Assembly: GCA_035707965.1 (NCBI GenBank)
Contig: DASSTJ010000033.1
Span: 1-37,454 of the forward strand
Source of the DNA: DASSTJ01 sp035707965
GTDB lineage: Bacteria > Actinomycetota > Actinomycetes > Actinomycetales > Angustibacteraceae
DNA: 37,454 nt
Direction: 5' to 3'
Below the pieces are notes generated by a model, which saw only the letters and a program-made list of their open reading frames with translations, was not told where the DNA came from and did no database searches. Positions 9,470 to 15,890 of the stretch are shown one piece after another (position 1 is the stretch's first letter; each line of letters opens with the position of its first letter). The position numbers and the translations under genes were made by a program.

Positions 9470-9505
9470 TGCGGCCCTCTGGTTTCGGGGCCGCCCAGAA
9501 CGTTG
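9460..9505. terminator. Imperfect hairpin between ackA and the MDR gene
   Basis: The arm at 9460-9478 pairs imperfectly with 9486-9505, both outer ends being CAACG/CGTTG with a GC-rich core. It lies between the convergent ackA and MDR oxidoreductase genes and resembles the perfect hairpin at 11736-11784. A bidirectional terminator is the likely role. The rest of the gap, 9506-9714, holds no gene or structure I can support. Confidence 0.5.
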
Positions 9506-9714
9506 GCGTGGCGTGTTCCCGAAAGGTTCGTGACCCGCGGCGTTGCGGACGTGAGCAGAGAGGACTCCAGAGATCGGGCGACGCGGCCCTCACACGCCGG
9601 TGCGTCCTGGGGGCTCCGAGGCGCGAGCGTGCCCGAGAAGTCCGTTCAGCCGCCGGGCGGCCGGAGCGTGTTGCGGGGCGAGGGCCGGCCGGGCGCAGCC
9701 GACGTCGACCACCG

Positions 9715-10740
9715 TCAGGGTCGGACGTCGATAATGACCTTGCCGACCGCGCCGTTCTCGACGGCGGCGTGGGCGCCGGCAGTGTCCTCCAGGCGGTAGT
9801 GGTGAAGGGGAAGCCCGGCGTCCTCTCCCACCCTCACGGCTCCACCCTGCACGGCGGCCGCGACATCCTGCGGGGCGGCAGCACGCCAGTCGTCGGGGGC
9901 GGTGTACAGCAGTACGAACTGCCAGCGAACGTTCGACACCATCGAGGGGCGAACAGCAAGTTCCATGGCGTCCCCACCGTTGTTGGCGTACACAGCCACC
10001 GAGCCGAACCTGGCGAGGACTTGGCTGTCCAGGCCCGCGTTGACCGCAGGTGACACCTCGACAATGGTGTTGACTCCGTCGGGCGCGACGGCGCGCACCT
10101 CGGCCACGACGTCCTGGCGCCGGTAGTCGATGACGTGGTGAGCGCCGGCGCGAGTCGCGAGCTGCGCCTTCTCGAGGCTGCTGACCGTGGTGATCACCGT
10201 GGCGCCGGACCATCGTGCGAGCTGGATGGCGGCATTGCCCACCGCTCCGGCACCTCCAGCCACGAGAACGGTGCGGGCGTCCAACGCGCCCGGATGGAGC
10301 CGCGTCGGACCGTCCTCAGCCACGGTGAGGCACCGGTGCGCGGTCAGGAAAGGCACGCCGAGGCTCGCGCCGAGGTCGAAGGACACGGAGTCCGGAAGAA
10401 CGACCACGTGGCTCGCCGGCACGACGGCGTACTCTTGCGCGGTCCCACCCGACGGACGCAGATGGGCCGCCTCCCACACCCACACCCGCGCGCCCACCAA
10501 CGCGGCATCGACGCCGTCGCCGACGGCGTCGATCACCCCCGAGCCGTCTTGGTTCGGCACCTGCGGCGGGTCGACGCCGACCCCTCCCGCCGCGCCACGA
10601 CGCGACTTCCAGTCCGTCGGGTTGACTCCAGACCGGTGGATCCCGACGCGCACCTCAGCCGGTCCCGGCTCGGCCATCGGTCGCTCGACCAGCGTCAACA
10701 CCTCAGGGCCGCCAGTCAGCGAGTACTCGATCGAACGCAT
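9715..10740 (-). CDS. Zinc-independent MDR oxidoreductase (quinone reductase-like)
   Basis: A 341-residue medium-chain dehydrogenase/reductase with a GroES-like N-terminal domain and a Rossmann domain carrying VLVAGGAGAVGNAAIQLARWSGA near residues 165-185, the NADPH-binding loop of the quinone oxidoreductase branch. The cysteine ligands of zinc alcohol dehydrogenases are absent. The segment NPTDWKSRRG is typical of the zeta-crystallin-like group. It probably reduces quinones or enones with NADPH; the substrate is unknown. The ATG at 10740 has no clear SD, but TAGCGT lies six bases upstream, suggesting a leaderless message. It lies inside the block flanked by the 20-base direct repeat. Confidence 0.88.
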   Translation of the reverse strand: MRSIEYSLTGGPEVLTLVERPMAEPGPAEVRVGIHRSGVNPTDWKSRRGAAGGVGVDPPQVPNQDGSGVIDAVGDGVDAALVGARVWVWEAAHLRPSGGTAQEYAVVPASHVVVLPDSVSFDLGASLGVPFLTAHRCLTVAEDGPTRLHPGALDARTVLVAGGAGAVGNAAIQLARWSGATVITTVSSLEKAQLATRAGAHHVIDYRRQDVVAEVRAVAPDGVNTIVEVSPAVNAGLDSQVLARFGSVAVYANNGGDAMELAVRPSMVSNVRWQFVLLYTAPDDWRAAAPQDVAAAVQGGAVRVGEDAGLPLHHYRLEDTAGAHAAVENGAVGKVIIDVRP

Positions 10741-10752
10741 CCCCTGACGCTA
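10741..10752 (-). promoter_or_regulatory. Possible -10 box for a leaderless MDR transcript
   Basis: On the minus strand TAGCGT (10752-10747) is followed by exactly six bases and then the ATG of the MDR oxidoreductase. It has the same layout as at pta. The -35 region is not clear. Confidence 0.4.
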
Positions 10753-10861
10753 TCCCTCGGCCGCCGGCAGTAGATCGCGGCCGGGGTTGCCCCGAGTATC
10801 GATGCCAGCCGCACTTGCCGTCTTGGCCCGCGGGCGGGTCACCGCGTCCCGACCTGAGCCG

Positions 10862-11077
10862 TCAGGCGACGCAGCAGACAACCGTCGAGGACCGGCGGCC
10901 CCAGACGCGGTTCAGACGCATACCGAGGCCCACAGACGACTGGCGTGCTGCCCGGCTGGCGCGTCGCCGGGCAGTCGCCTCGTGGACCAGCCGGTCCTCG
11001 ACCGCTTGCCGCCGCAGATCACGGATGCGCTCCTGGGCGAGAGCCGCGACGGTGAAGTCAGACGTGAGGCCAGACAT
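10862..11077 (-). CDS. Small protein of unknown function, 71 aa, divergent from arsR
   Basis: A 71-residue basic protein beginning MSGLTSDFTVAALAQERIRDL. The first part is predicted helical with heptad-like spacing, followed by an arginine- and alanine-rich stretch and a C-terminal STVVCCVA with two adjacent cysteines. I recognise no named family, though small arginine-rich ORFs of this kind occur in actinobacteria. The evidence that it is a gene is its strong ribosome binding site: AAGGAG six bases before the ATG at 11077. It shares a 102-base divergent promoter region with arsR, including a perfect TTGACA on its own strand, so ArsR control is likely. The CC pair might bind a thiophilic metal; this is speculative. 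Confidence 0.6.
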   Translation of the reverse strand: MSGLTSDFTVAALAQERIRDLRRQAVEDRLVHEATARRRASRAARQSSVGLGMRLNRVWGRRSSTVVCCVA

Positions 11078-11179
11078 GATGGCTCCTTCATTGATGAGTA
11101 TCGATGTCTCAACGATGGCACCCACATAGATCGATGTCAATGATTGACGGTCATCAATTTGAAGGCGCATGCTAGGGCC
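11078..11179. promoter_or_regulatory. Divergent promoter and operator region of arsR and the 71-aa gene
   Basis: The palindrome GTCAATGATTGAC (11137-11149) contains the core TTGAC of both -35 boxes: TTGACG for arsR at 11144-11149 and TTGACA for the minus-strand gene at 11140-11135. For arsR, CATGCT (11168-11173) sits 18 bases on as a -10 box and six bases before the ATG. ATCGATGTC occurs twice (11100-11108, 11130-11138), 30 bases apart, and ATTGA-N6-TCAAT spans the arsR side. A repressor on the palindrome would block both directions. Operator function is inferred. Confidence 0.6.
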
Positions 11180-11539
11180 ATGCCTGCCCGCCACCCCGCC
11201 CTCGCCCTGGTCGACACCACGCCATGCTGCGCCCCGCTCCACGACGCTGCTCTGAGCCAGGACGAGGCCGTCGAGCTGTCCAGGCGGCTCAAGGCGCTCG
11301 CAGACCCAGCACGGCTGCGCCTGATCTCGCTGCTGATGACGGCGCCGGACGGCGAGGCGTGCACGTGCGACCTCACCGAACCCTTGGGCCTGTCCCAGCC
11401 AACCGTCAGCCACCACCTGAAGCGTCTCGCCCAGGCCGGCCTCGTCACCGGCGAGCGCCGCGGCGTCTGGACCTACTACCGTGTCGACGCCGACGCGCTG
11501 TCGGCCGCCGTGTCAGTGCTGGCGCCCCGCCTCGGCTGA
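11180..11539 (+). CDS. ArsR/SmtB-family metal(loid)-sensing repressor
   Basis: A 119-residue winged-helix regulator. Motifs are LADPARLRLISLL, then ACTCDL, then the recognition helix LSQPTVSHHLKRLAQAGLV and the wing GERRGVWTYYRV. Thiol ligands are Cys16-Cys17 near the N-terminus and Cys61 and Cys63 in the alpha3 CxC region. A vicinal N-terminal cysteine pair working with an alpha3 cysteine is known from the Corynebacterium-type arsenite sensor; the CxC resembles the classical ArsR site. As(III) or another soft metal is therefore the likely inducer. No arsenite pump or arsenate reductase gene lies in the window. The ATG at 11180 fits a leaderless start; a TTG at 11144 overlaps the -35 box and is rejected. 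Confidence 0.9.
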   Translation: MPARHPALALVDTTPCCAPLHDAALSQDEAVELSRRLKALADPARLRLISLLMTAPDGEACTCDLTEPLGLSQPTVSHHLKRLAQAGLVTGERRGVWTYYRVDADALSAAVSVLAPRLG

Positions 11540-11632
11540 ACGTCGCCGCGCGCTCCGGCCAGGTACACGCTAGGGGCGACCGCCGCGGCTCACAATCGCG
11601 CCCGCCGCGGCCGCCCTCGATCTCGCGAAGCG

Positions 11633-11656
11633 GGTCCTCGCGATTTCGCGAGGACC
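11633..11656 (+). terminator. Perfect 10-bp hairpin downstream of arsR
   Basis: GGTCCTCGCG and CGCGAGGACC form a perfect 10-bp stem with the loop ATTT, 94 bases after the arsR stop. There is no T tract. It probably terminates arsR. Confidence 0.5.
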
Positions 11657-11665
11657 TCGGTGGGT

Positions 11666-11680
11666 GTGGAAGTGGCGGGA
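11666..11680. repeat. 15-base near-copy of the ssrA 3' end
   Basis: GTGGAAGTGGCGGGA matches the ssrA acceptor and T-arm end at 11784-11798 in 14 of 15 bases. It lies about 120 bases beyond the 3' end of ssrA. It may be a relic attachment site or a chance match. Confidence 0.35.
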
Positions 11681-11725
11681 GCCCTTGCTGCTCGCGGAGC
11701 TCGCAGGAGGGGACCCACTTCGATG

Positions 11726-11745
11726 GCAGCGTCAACAACGCTCAG
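11726..11745. repeat. 20-base direct repeat, copy 2
   Basis: Identical to 9450-9469. The two copies bracket the MDR gene, the 71-aa gene and arsR. This copy forms the start of the hairpin next to ssrA. Confidence 0.85.
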
Positions 11746-11784
11746 AGCGGCCCCCGAAAAGCGTGGGGGCCGCTCTGAGCGTTG
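11736..11784. terminator. Perfect 20-bp hairpin between arsR and ssrA
   Basis: CAACGCTCAGAGCGGCCCCC (11736-11755) is perfectly complementary to 11765-11784 across a nine-base loop. It lies between convergent arsR and ssrA. The arm nearest ssrA covers the bases at the tmRNA 3' end, so the hairpin probably both terminates transcription and sets up 3' trimming. No T tract follows. Confidence 0.7.
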
Positions 11785-12149
11785 TGGAGGTGGCGGGAAT
11801 CGAACCCGCGTCCGCTGACGTGGAACCAGGACTTCTCCGGGTGCAGCTTGCTGTGGTGTTTCTCAGCCCCAGCGATCACGCAAGCAAGTCGCTGCCGGGC
11901 TCAGCCGCCTAGGTGTCCCCTCGATCTCAGCGGCGAAGATCGAGAGCAGTGGCCCCGTAGATGACGCCAGGAACCGGGGCCGGAGCCTCCCCGGGCTGAC
12001 GGACTTCTAGCCTCGCTCAGGCGGCGAGGGCGAAGTCGGTGCGCTGAGAATTGGCACCTATGGGTTTGCACGGATCGTTAACGAGATAACCGTGCGTCCT
12101 CGACCCGCTTCTCCTGGTCGAACGACCAACGTCGAAACCGTTCACCCCC
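11785..12149 (-). ncRNA. ssrA: Transfer-messenger RNA (tmRNA)
   Basis: Minus-strand RNA of about 365 nt that rescues stalled ribosomes together with SmpB. The 5' end GGGGGTGAACGGTTTCGACG (from 12149) is the conserved tmRNA start, and the 3' end carries a T-arm (GCGGGTTCGATTCCCGC) and the acceptor CACCTCC plus discriminator A. The 5' GGGGGTG pairs with it over seven positions, including one G-U. The tag reading frame runs from 12055 to 12017: ANSQRTDFALAA followed by TGA, with resume codon GCC. The genome reads CAA, not CCA, after the discriminator, so the CCA tail must be added. Its partner gene smpB is at 21215-21691 on the same strand. Confidence 0.95.
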
Positions 12150-12200
12150 GTGTGGGGTGTGACCCCTGTGCAGTTGTGGCTCCAGCATACGTGCCCGCAC
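12150..12200 (-). promoter_or_regulatory. Upstream region of ssrA with possible -10 box
   Basis: TATGCT on the minus strand (12189-12184) could be a -10 box, placing transcription start about 28 bases before the mature 5' end, which RNase P would generate. GGTCACACCC (minus strand, 12164-12155) lies in the leader and recurs at two other promoter regions. No clear -35 is seen. Confidence 0.35.
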
Positions 12201-12301
12201 AAGCGGGGATCGAGGCTGGCATGGTGGTCAACGCCGGCACCGCCGCGGCGTATTCCACGACGGCCGGCCGCGCACGAGTCCCCAGGAAGAAGGCAGCAGA
12301 G

Positions 12302-13333
12302 ATGACGCACTCGCGCGAGTGGCAGCTGGTCCGACGCCCCTACGGCTCCCCCGTCGCCGAGGACTTTCGCCTCGTCGACGTCGAGCTGCCGCAGCCGCGT
12401 GCCGGCGACGTCGTCGTCCGCAACACCTGGCTCACCGTCGACCCGTACATGCGCGGCCGCATGGACGACCGCGAGTCCTACGTGGCGCCGTTCGCCCTGG
12501 ACGCACCGATGGACGGGGGTGCCGTCGGTGTCGTCGAGGAGGTCGGGGCCGACGTCCGTTCGCTCGCGCCCGGCGACACGGTGCTGCACGGCCACGGCTG
12601 GCGAGAGCGCGTCGTGCTCGAGGCGCAGCGCGTGCAGAAGGTCGACACGGCCGTGGCGCCGGCCCAGGCCTACCTGGGGGTCATGGGCATGCCGGGTCTG
12701 ACCGCCTACGTCGGCCTGCTGGAGATCGCCCGGATGCAGCCCGGCGAGATCGTGTTCGTCTCCGCGGCGGCGGGCGCCGTCGGGTCCCTCGTGGGCCAGA
12801 TCGCCCGCCTGAAAGGTGCGGCCGCGGTCATCGGCAGTGCCGGCGGGGCCGAGAAGTGCGCCTGGCTCGTCGACGGTCTGGGGTTCGACGCCGCCATCGA
12901 CTACAAGGCGGTCCGCGAGCAGGGCGGCAGCCTACGGACGGCACTGCGCGGAAGGGCTCCTGACGGTATCGACGTGTACTTCGACAACGTGGGCGGCGAG
13001 CACCTGGAGGCGGCGATCGGCTGCCTGCGGCGTCACGGTCGCGCGGCGATCTGCGGCATGATCTCGCAGTACAACGCGACCACACCCACCCCTGGTCCCC
13101 GCAACCTCGCTCTCCTCGTGCAGAACCGGCTCACGCTGCAGGGGTTCCTCGTCGGCGACCACGCCGACGTCCGCCCGGAGTTCGTCATCGACATGCGCGA
13201 GTGGCTTCGCGCGGACCGCATCGTGTGGCGCGAGACCGTCGTCGACGGCATCGAGAACGCCGTGACCGCCTTCCAGCGGCTCCTGTCGGGCGGCAACACC
13301 GGAAAGATGCTCGTCCGCCTCGAGCAGCCCTGA
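12302..13333 (+). CDS. NADP-dependent MDR oxidoreductase (CurA / leukotriene B4 dehydrogenase-like)
   Basis: A 343-residue enzyme of the double-bond reductase branch of the medium-chain reductases. It shows LTVDPYMRGRMDD near residues 44-56, the NADPH loop SAAAGAVGSLVGQIARLKGA around residues 156-175, YFDNVGGEHLEAAI near 225, and GFLVGDHAD near 280, all typical of CurA and 15-oxoprostaglandin 13-reductase-like proteins. It reduces activated C=C bonds of enones using NADPH; the natural substrate is unknown. The ATG at 12302 follows AAGAAGG. The open frame to 12092 runs into the ssrA region and is rejected. A very long hairpin directly follows the stop. Confidence 0.9.
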   Translation: MTHSREWQLVRRPYGSPVAEDFRLVDVELPQPRAGDVVVRNTWLTVDPYMRGRMDDRESYVAPFALDAPMDGGAVGVVEEVGADVRSLAPGDTVLHGHGWRERVVLEAQRVQKVDTAVAPAQAYLGVMGMPGLTAYVGLLEIARMQPGEIVFVSAAAGAVGSLVGQIARLKGAAAVIGSAGGAEKCAWLVDGLGFDAAIDYKAVREQGGSLRTALRGRAPDGIDVYFDNVGGEHLEAAIGCLRRHGRAAICGMISQYNATTPTPGPRNLALLVQNRLTLQGFLVGDHADVRPEFVIDMREWLRADRIVWRETVVDGIENAVTAFQRLLSGGNTGKMLVRLEQP

Positions 13334-13334
13334 C

Positions 13335-13400
13335 GGGATCTTGGTCAACTTTGTGTACGTCAACCGCCGGTTTGGCGTACACAAGGTTGACCAAGTTCCC
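13335..13400 (+). terminator. Long stem-loop downstream of the CurA-like gene
   Basis: A 66-base inverted repeat begins two bases after the stop. The arms (about 13335-13363 and 13372-13400) pair almost fully; two internal differences are U-G wobbles when transcribed from the plus strand, which supports a role in the plus-strand message. It is less GC-rich than its surroundings. A terminator is the simplest reading. Confidence 0.7.
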
Positions 13401-13472
13401 GTTGTCGGGCGCGCTCGGGTGGCGTGTCGATCGTCGCGACGCGGGTAAGGATCACTCGACGAGAGGACGGAC

Positions 13473-14126
13473 ATGGCTGAGCACCTGAGCAACGACACGC
13501 CCGACCGCGCGCCCGAAGACGAGCGCGTGGTCTCCGAGCACCGCGTGGTGGACGACGGCTGGGACCGGCGGGAGGTCGTGGACCGGCAGGCGTCGACGTT
13601 CGGCAGCATCAAGTGGGGATCCGCCTTCTTCGGCTGGCTGGCCGCGATGGGTCTGGCCGTCCTGCTGACGGCCCTGGCGGCGGCGATCGGCACCGCAGTC
13701 GGCGTCTCGACGGGCACCGACGTGAACGAGGCCACCGCCCGGGCCACCCAGAACGTCGACACCGTGGGCATCGTCGGCGGCATCGTCATCGCAGTCATCC
13801 TGCTCATCGCCTACTTCTGCGGAGGCTACGTGGCCGGCCGTATGGCGAGGTTCCACGGACTGCGGCAGGGGTTCGCCGTCTGGGTGTGGGCGGTCGTCAT
13901 CGCGATCATCGTGGCCATCGTGTCGGTGATGGCCGGAGCCAAGTACGACGTCCTCAGCAACCTCAACGGCTTCCCGCGACTGCCGGTGGACCAGGGCGAC
14001 GTGACCGGCGCAGGCGTGATCGCCCTCGTCGTGGCTGTCGTCGTCGCGCTCGTCGGCGCCCTGCTCGGCGGCCTGGCCGGCATGCGGTACCACCGACGCG
14101 TCGACCGCATCGGCCTGGTCGACTGA
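13473..14126 (+). CDS. Four-TM membrane protein of unknown function
   Basis: A 217-residue protein with a charged N-terminal region of about 45 residues (rich in E, R and V, including a VVDDGWDRREVVDRQ stretch) and four hydrophobic segments at roughly 48-75, 90-117, 128-150 and 172-198. The short cytoplasmic loop RMARFHGLRQG between helices 2 and 3 and the GGYVAGRM motif resemble actinobacterial conserved membrane proteins sometimes linked to stress or envelope functions (TIGR04086-like). I cannot assign a role. The ATG at 13473 is preceded by AGAGGA. It follows the long hairpin and is convergent with the multicopper oxidase 29 bases downstream. Confidence 0.8.
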   Translation: MAEHLSNDTPDRAPEDERVVSEHRVVDDGWDRREVVDRQASTFGSIKWGSAFFGWLAAMGLAVLLTALAAAIGTAVGVSTGTDVNEATARATQNVDTVGIVGGIVIAVILLIAYFCGGYVAGRMARFHGLRQGFAVWVWAVVIAIIVAIVSVMAGAKYDVLSNLNGFPRLPVDQGDVTGAGVIALVVAVVVALVGALLGGLAGMRYHRRVDRIGLVD

Positions 14127-14155
14127 CCGGTCCCCCGGCCGGACAGGCGGCGCGG

Positions 14156-15694
14156 CTAGTTGGGCTGGTTGCCCACCGGGCCGCCGATGCGGAACGGCTC
14201 GCCCACACCGGTGTAGACCAGGTGCGCCACCAGGCCCTGGGCGGCATGGCGGACGTCGTCGCAGTGGACGGCCCAGATCCCCGGGTTGTCGGCCACGAAG
14301 GCGAGGTCGTAGGTCGCGCCGTCCTCGACGACCAGCGTGTCCACCCACCACGGGCTGCCGGCCACCTGCTCGCCGTCGCGGCTGAGCACGACCGCGTGGT
14401 GCCCGTGCAGGTGCAGGGAGTGGGCCTGCCCGCTGTGGTTGCTGACGGTGAGCCGGACGACGTCGCCCTGGCTCACCACGAACATCGGGGTGCTGGGGTG
14501 GATGCGGCCGTTCACCGTCCACCAGAGGCCGGGACGTCCGTCGTGGAGCCCGAGCCGCCGTCCGATGCTGAAGGTGAAGCGGCGGTCGGCCAGCTGCGGG
14601 TCGAACGGCAGCCGCTCCGGCTCGCCGTACCGCAGCAGGTCGAGCTGCGGCTGTCCCGGCGGCGCTGCTGCCGGCGCTGCCGCTCCGGGTGGACCCACGA
14701 CGAGGGACGTCGTCCCGCTGCCGACGGCGAGGCGGACGGCGGACCCGTCACTGGGCGTGACGACGAGCAGGTCCGCACGACCGCCCGCACCGACGCTGAC
14801 GACGCGATCGCGCACGAGACCGGGCCGGCTGACCGCATGGCCGTCGGTGGCGGCCAGCCGGAAGGGTGCTCCCACCGTCGTGACACGAAGCTGGCTCTCG
14901 TCCGTGTTGATGAAGCGGACGCGCACGGTCGAGCCGGCCGGAGCGTCGACGCGGGACTCCCCGACGCGGCCGTTGATGGTGCGAAGCCCCTCGTACGTGT
15001 GGACGAGCGCCATCTGGTCGACCGCAGGACCGGCCGTGGCGGACGGGTTCGCGGTGCCGATCCGAGGCAGCGCCACCAGCGCCCCGAACAACCCCTGCGG
15101 CACCTGCCGGTGCGCCAGCTGGTACGAGTGGTACCAGTACGTGCCCACGTCGGGCACCACGAACCGGTACACGTGGCTGTGGCCGACCCGCACGGCATCC
15201 TGCGTGACGCCAGCGACGCCGTCCTCGGCGTTCGGCACGTCCACCCCGTGCCAGTGCAGCGTCACGCCGTCCGCCACGGACTCGTTCACCAACGTCACCT
15301 GCAGCAGCTGGCCCTGGCGCACGGTGATGGTGGGGCCGGGCGACGTGTGGTTCAGCGTGTAGCCGTCGACCTGCTCGCCGGAGGCCAGGCGGAACCGTTC
15401 ACTCCGGGCCACGAGGGTCACCTGGACATCCGGCGTCCCCCTCACCGGCCCGGCGAGGGTCGCGAGGCTCGTGAGGCCGCTGGCAGCCTCGGCCGCGTGG
15501 CCGCCCTGTCCCCCCAGGTACGCCGGGTCGGCTTGGCCACCGCCGGAGTCGGCGTCCCCGACGTCCATGACGGAGTAGGTGGACGGGACGAGGCTCGATG
15601 CCCAGAACCACGCCAGGGGTCCCACGAGCGCCGCTGCGGCCAGGACGATGAGCAGCACGGAGTGCCGGCGCACGAGGCCAGGTCGAGCCGACAT
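14156..15694 (-). CDS. Membrane-anchored multicopper oxidase family protein with altered type 3 site
   Basis: A 512-residue protein with one N-terminal membrane anchor (about residues 12-33) and cupredoxin domains facing outside. Four copper motifs are recognisable: HWHG (147-150), WYHSY (187-191), HSLHLHGH (425-432) and HCDDVRHAAQGL (477-488). The type 1 ligands (His425, Cys478, His483, with Leu488 as axial residue) are present. Two usual trinuclear-cluster histidines are replaced: HSH reads HSY (Tyr191) and HCH reads HCD (Asp479). Family members oxidise phenols, metals or nitrite-type substrates; this one may be impaired or specialised. I chose the ATG at 15694; its SD is weak and a GTG at 15724 is the alternative. 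Confidence 0.85.
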   Translation of the reverse strand: MSARPGLVRRHSVLLIVLAAAALVGPLAWFWASSLVPSTYSVMDVGDADSGGGQADPAYLGGQGGHAAEAASGLTSLATLAGPVRGTPDVQVTLVARSERFRLASGEQVDGYTLNHTSPGPTITVRQGQLLQVTLVNESVADGVTLHWHGVDVPNAEDGVAGVTQDAVRVGHSHVYRFVVPDVGTYWYHSYQLAHRQVPQGLFGALVALPRIGTANPSATAGPAVDQMALVHTYEGLRTINGRVGESRVDAPAGSTVRVRFINTDESQLRVTTVGAPFRLAATDGHAVSRPGLVRDRVVSVGAGGRADLLVVTPSDGSAVRLAVGSGTTSLVVGPPGAAAPAAAPPGQPQLDLLRYGEPERLPFDPQLADRRFTFSIGRRLGLHDGRPGLWWTVNGRIHPSTPMFVVSQGDVVRLTVSNHSGQAHSLHLHGHHAVVLSRDGEQVAGSPWWVDTLVVEDGATYDLAFVADNPGIWAVHCDDVRHAAQGLVAHLVYTGVGEPFRIGGPVGNQPN

Positions 15695-15811
15695 GGTCCG
15701 ATGGTGGCCCCATTTGAGCCTCACCGCGACGCCGACTGCGACCCGTCACGGACGTCGGTAGGCGTGGCTCGCATGGCGAGACGTCGATCCGCATCGTGGA
15801 CACCGTCCCGG

Positions 15812-15817
15812 TAGGGT
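15812..15817 (+). promoter_or_regulatory. Possible -10 box for pyc
   Basis: TAGGGT, the same hexamer as proposed for tadA, lies about 74 bases before the pyc start. The matching -35 is not clear, so this is a weak call. Confidence 0.25.
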
Positions 15818-15890
15818 CGCCACGAGCGGCACCCCCGTTCGACACTCGCCGCGACCCGCCCCGCGCCCGCTCTTCCCGCCGGAGGTCCAC

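Noticed and set aside
9469..10053. 194-codon plus-strand frame after ackA
   Set aside because: It starts inside a hairpin, runs antisense into the MDR gene and has no SD or recognisable motif.
11144..11179. TTG start giving a longer ArsR protein
   Set aside because: The TTG is part of the -35 hexamer and operator palindrome; the ATG at 11180 fits the promoter spacing and the family length.
11180..11539. Arsenic resistance operon
   Set aside because: Only the sensor is present; no arsB/acr3, arsC or arsA gene is found in the flanking sequence.
11784..11815. tRNA-like T-arm and acceptor end
   Set aside because: There is no separate tRNA gene: no anticodon arm is adjacent and the sequence is the 3' end of the tmRNA.
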